Assembly: GCA_029339505.1 (NCBI GenBank) | Contig: JAQISU010000181.1 | Coordinates: 604,001-668,000, forward strand | DNA length: 64,000 nt | Direction of reading: 5' to 3' | From: Unio delphinus | Taxonomy: Eukaryota; Mollusca; Bivalvia; Unionida; Unionidae | In this document: piece after piece, positions 63,989 to 64,000 of the stretch | Numbering within the stretch: the stretch's first letter is position 1 | Layout of the letters: each line of letters begins with the position of its first letter | The notes under the pieces: model-generated | What the model was told of the DNA's origin: nothing | Seen by the model: the letters and a program-made list of their open reading frames with translations, nothing else | Databases searched by the model: none | Translations under genes and position numbers: made by a program

Positions 63989-64000
63989 GGGGAGCCCAGA
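63989..64000 (+). mobile_element. SINE copy 36, start only
   Basis: GGGGAGCCCAGA at the window end, in the right place 2,042 bp after the previous copy. Confidence 0.6.

Larger units (their letters stand above)
55484..64000 (+). repeat. Right flank of the satellite array (T/S units, long AT runs, foldback A halves), continuing past the window
   Basis: SINEs lie at 56084 (T), 58096 (S), 60132 (T), 61947 (T) and the first bases of one at 63989. Spacing is 2,012, 2,036, 1,815 and 2,042 bp. The microsatellite sites are long (56848, 58855, 60895, 62712). A halves have the foldback arm, cut by a joint at 60941. The composition mirrors the left flank rather than the adjacent core. No genes are seen. 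Confidence 0.85.

Overview
The window falls into two unrelated parts. Positions 1-5012 carry a compact, intron-free, plus-strand block of seven or eight open frames. I read it as the virion-formation end of a Maverick/Polinton (adintovirus-like) element integrated in an animal genome. The anchor is a small adenain-type cysteine protease at 1652-2074 with its His, Asp, Gln and Cys residues in the expected order. Around it are a capsid-like protein cut by the left window edge, a Leu/Thr-rich small protein, a hydrophobic/cationic Px-like peptide, a coiled-coil protein with a beta-rich C-terminus, a two-helix membrane protein and a penton-like minor capsid protein. No integrase, polymerase B or packaging ATPase is in view, so only one end of the element is visible. 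The block looks old: the penton-like gene is split by a homopolymer frameshift and an amber stop, and the Leu/Thr-rich and Px-like frames, one protein in relatives I recall, are in two overlapping frames. A series of tight hairpins, the last followed by nine T, lies just after the final frame (5004-5131).

From about 5309 to the window end (58.7 kb) I find no gene. It is an AT-rich, all plus-orientation tandem array of a complex satellite. The reference unit (for example 17256-19215, 1,960 bp) is an internal dimer: half A (about 723 bp) and half B (about 1,237 bp) are diverged copies of one ancestral monomer. Half B carries two extra blocks: a segment with an (AT)n microsatellite and a tRNA-derived SINE of about 255 bp. 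The SINE has A- and B-box-like promoter motifs, an (AAC)n-type tail and an 11-12 bp target duplication; half A keeps the matching empty site. About 35 SINE copies fall into five subtypes, here named P, Q, R, S and T.

The array is layered. The outer flanks (5309-14300 and 55484-64000) have T and S units, mostly with long AT runs, and A halves that carry a foldback of two arms of about 50 bp. The core (14300-55437) is built from P-Q-R units, with a three-unit period of about 5.46 kb in places. Most of 33345-55437 is a near-identical higher-order repeat with a period of about 9.98 kb, present 2.2 times. The join between core and right flank contains a 46-bp inverted patch, the mark of a template switch.

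The host is most likely an invertebrate animal. The Maverick-type cluster, the SINE with an AAC tail and the AT/GT microsatellites would suit a mollusc, but I cannot fix the phylum from sequence alone. The most notable system here is the SINE-bearing, internally dimeric megasatellite with nested higher-order structure and repeated inversion of one paralogous motif.
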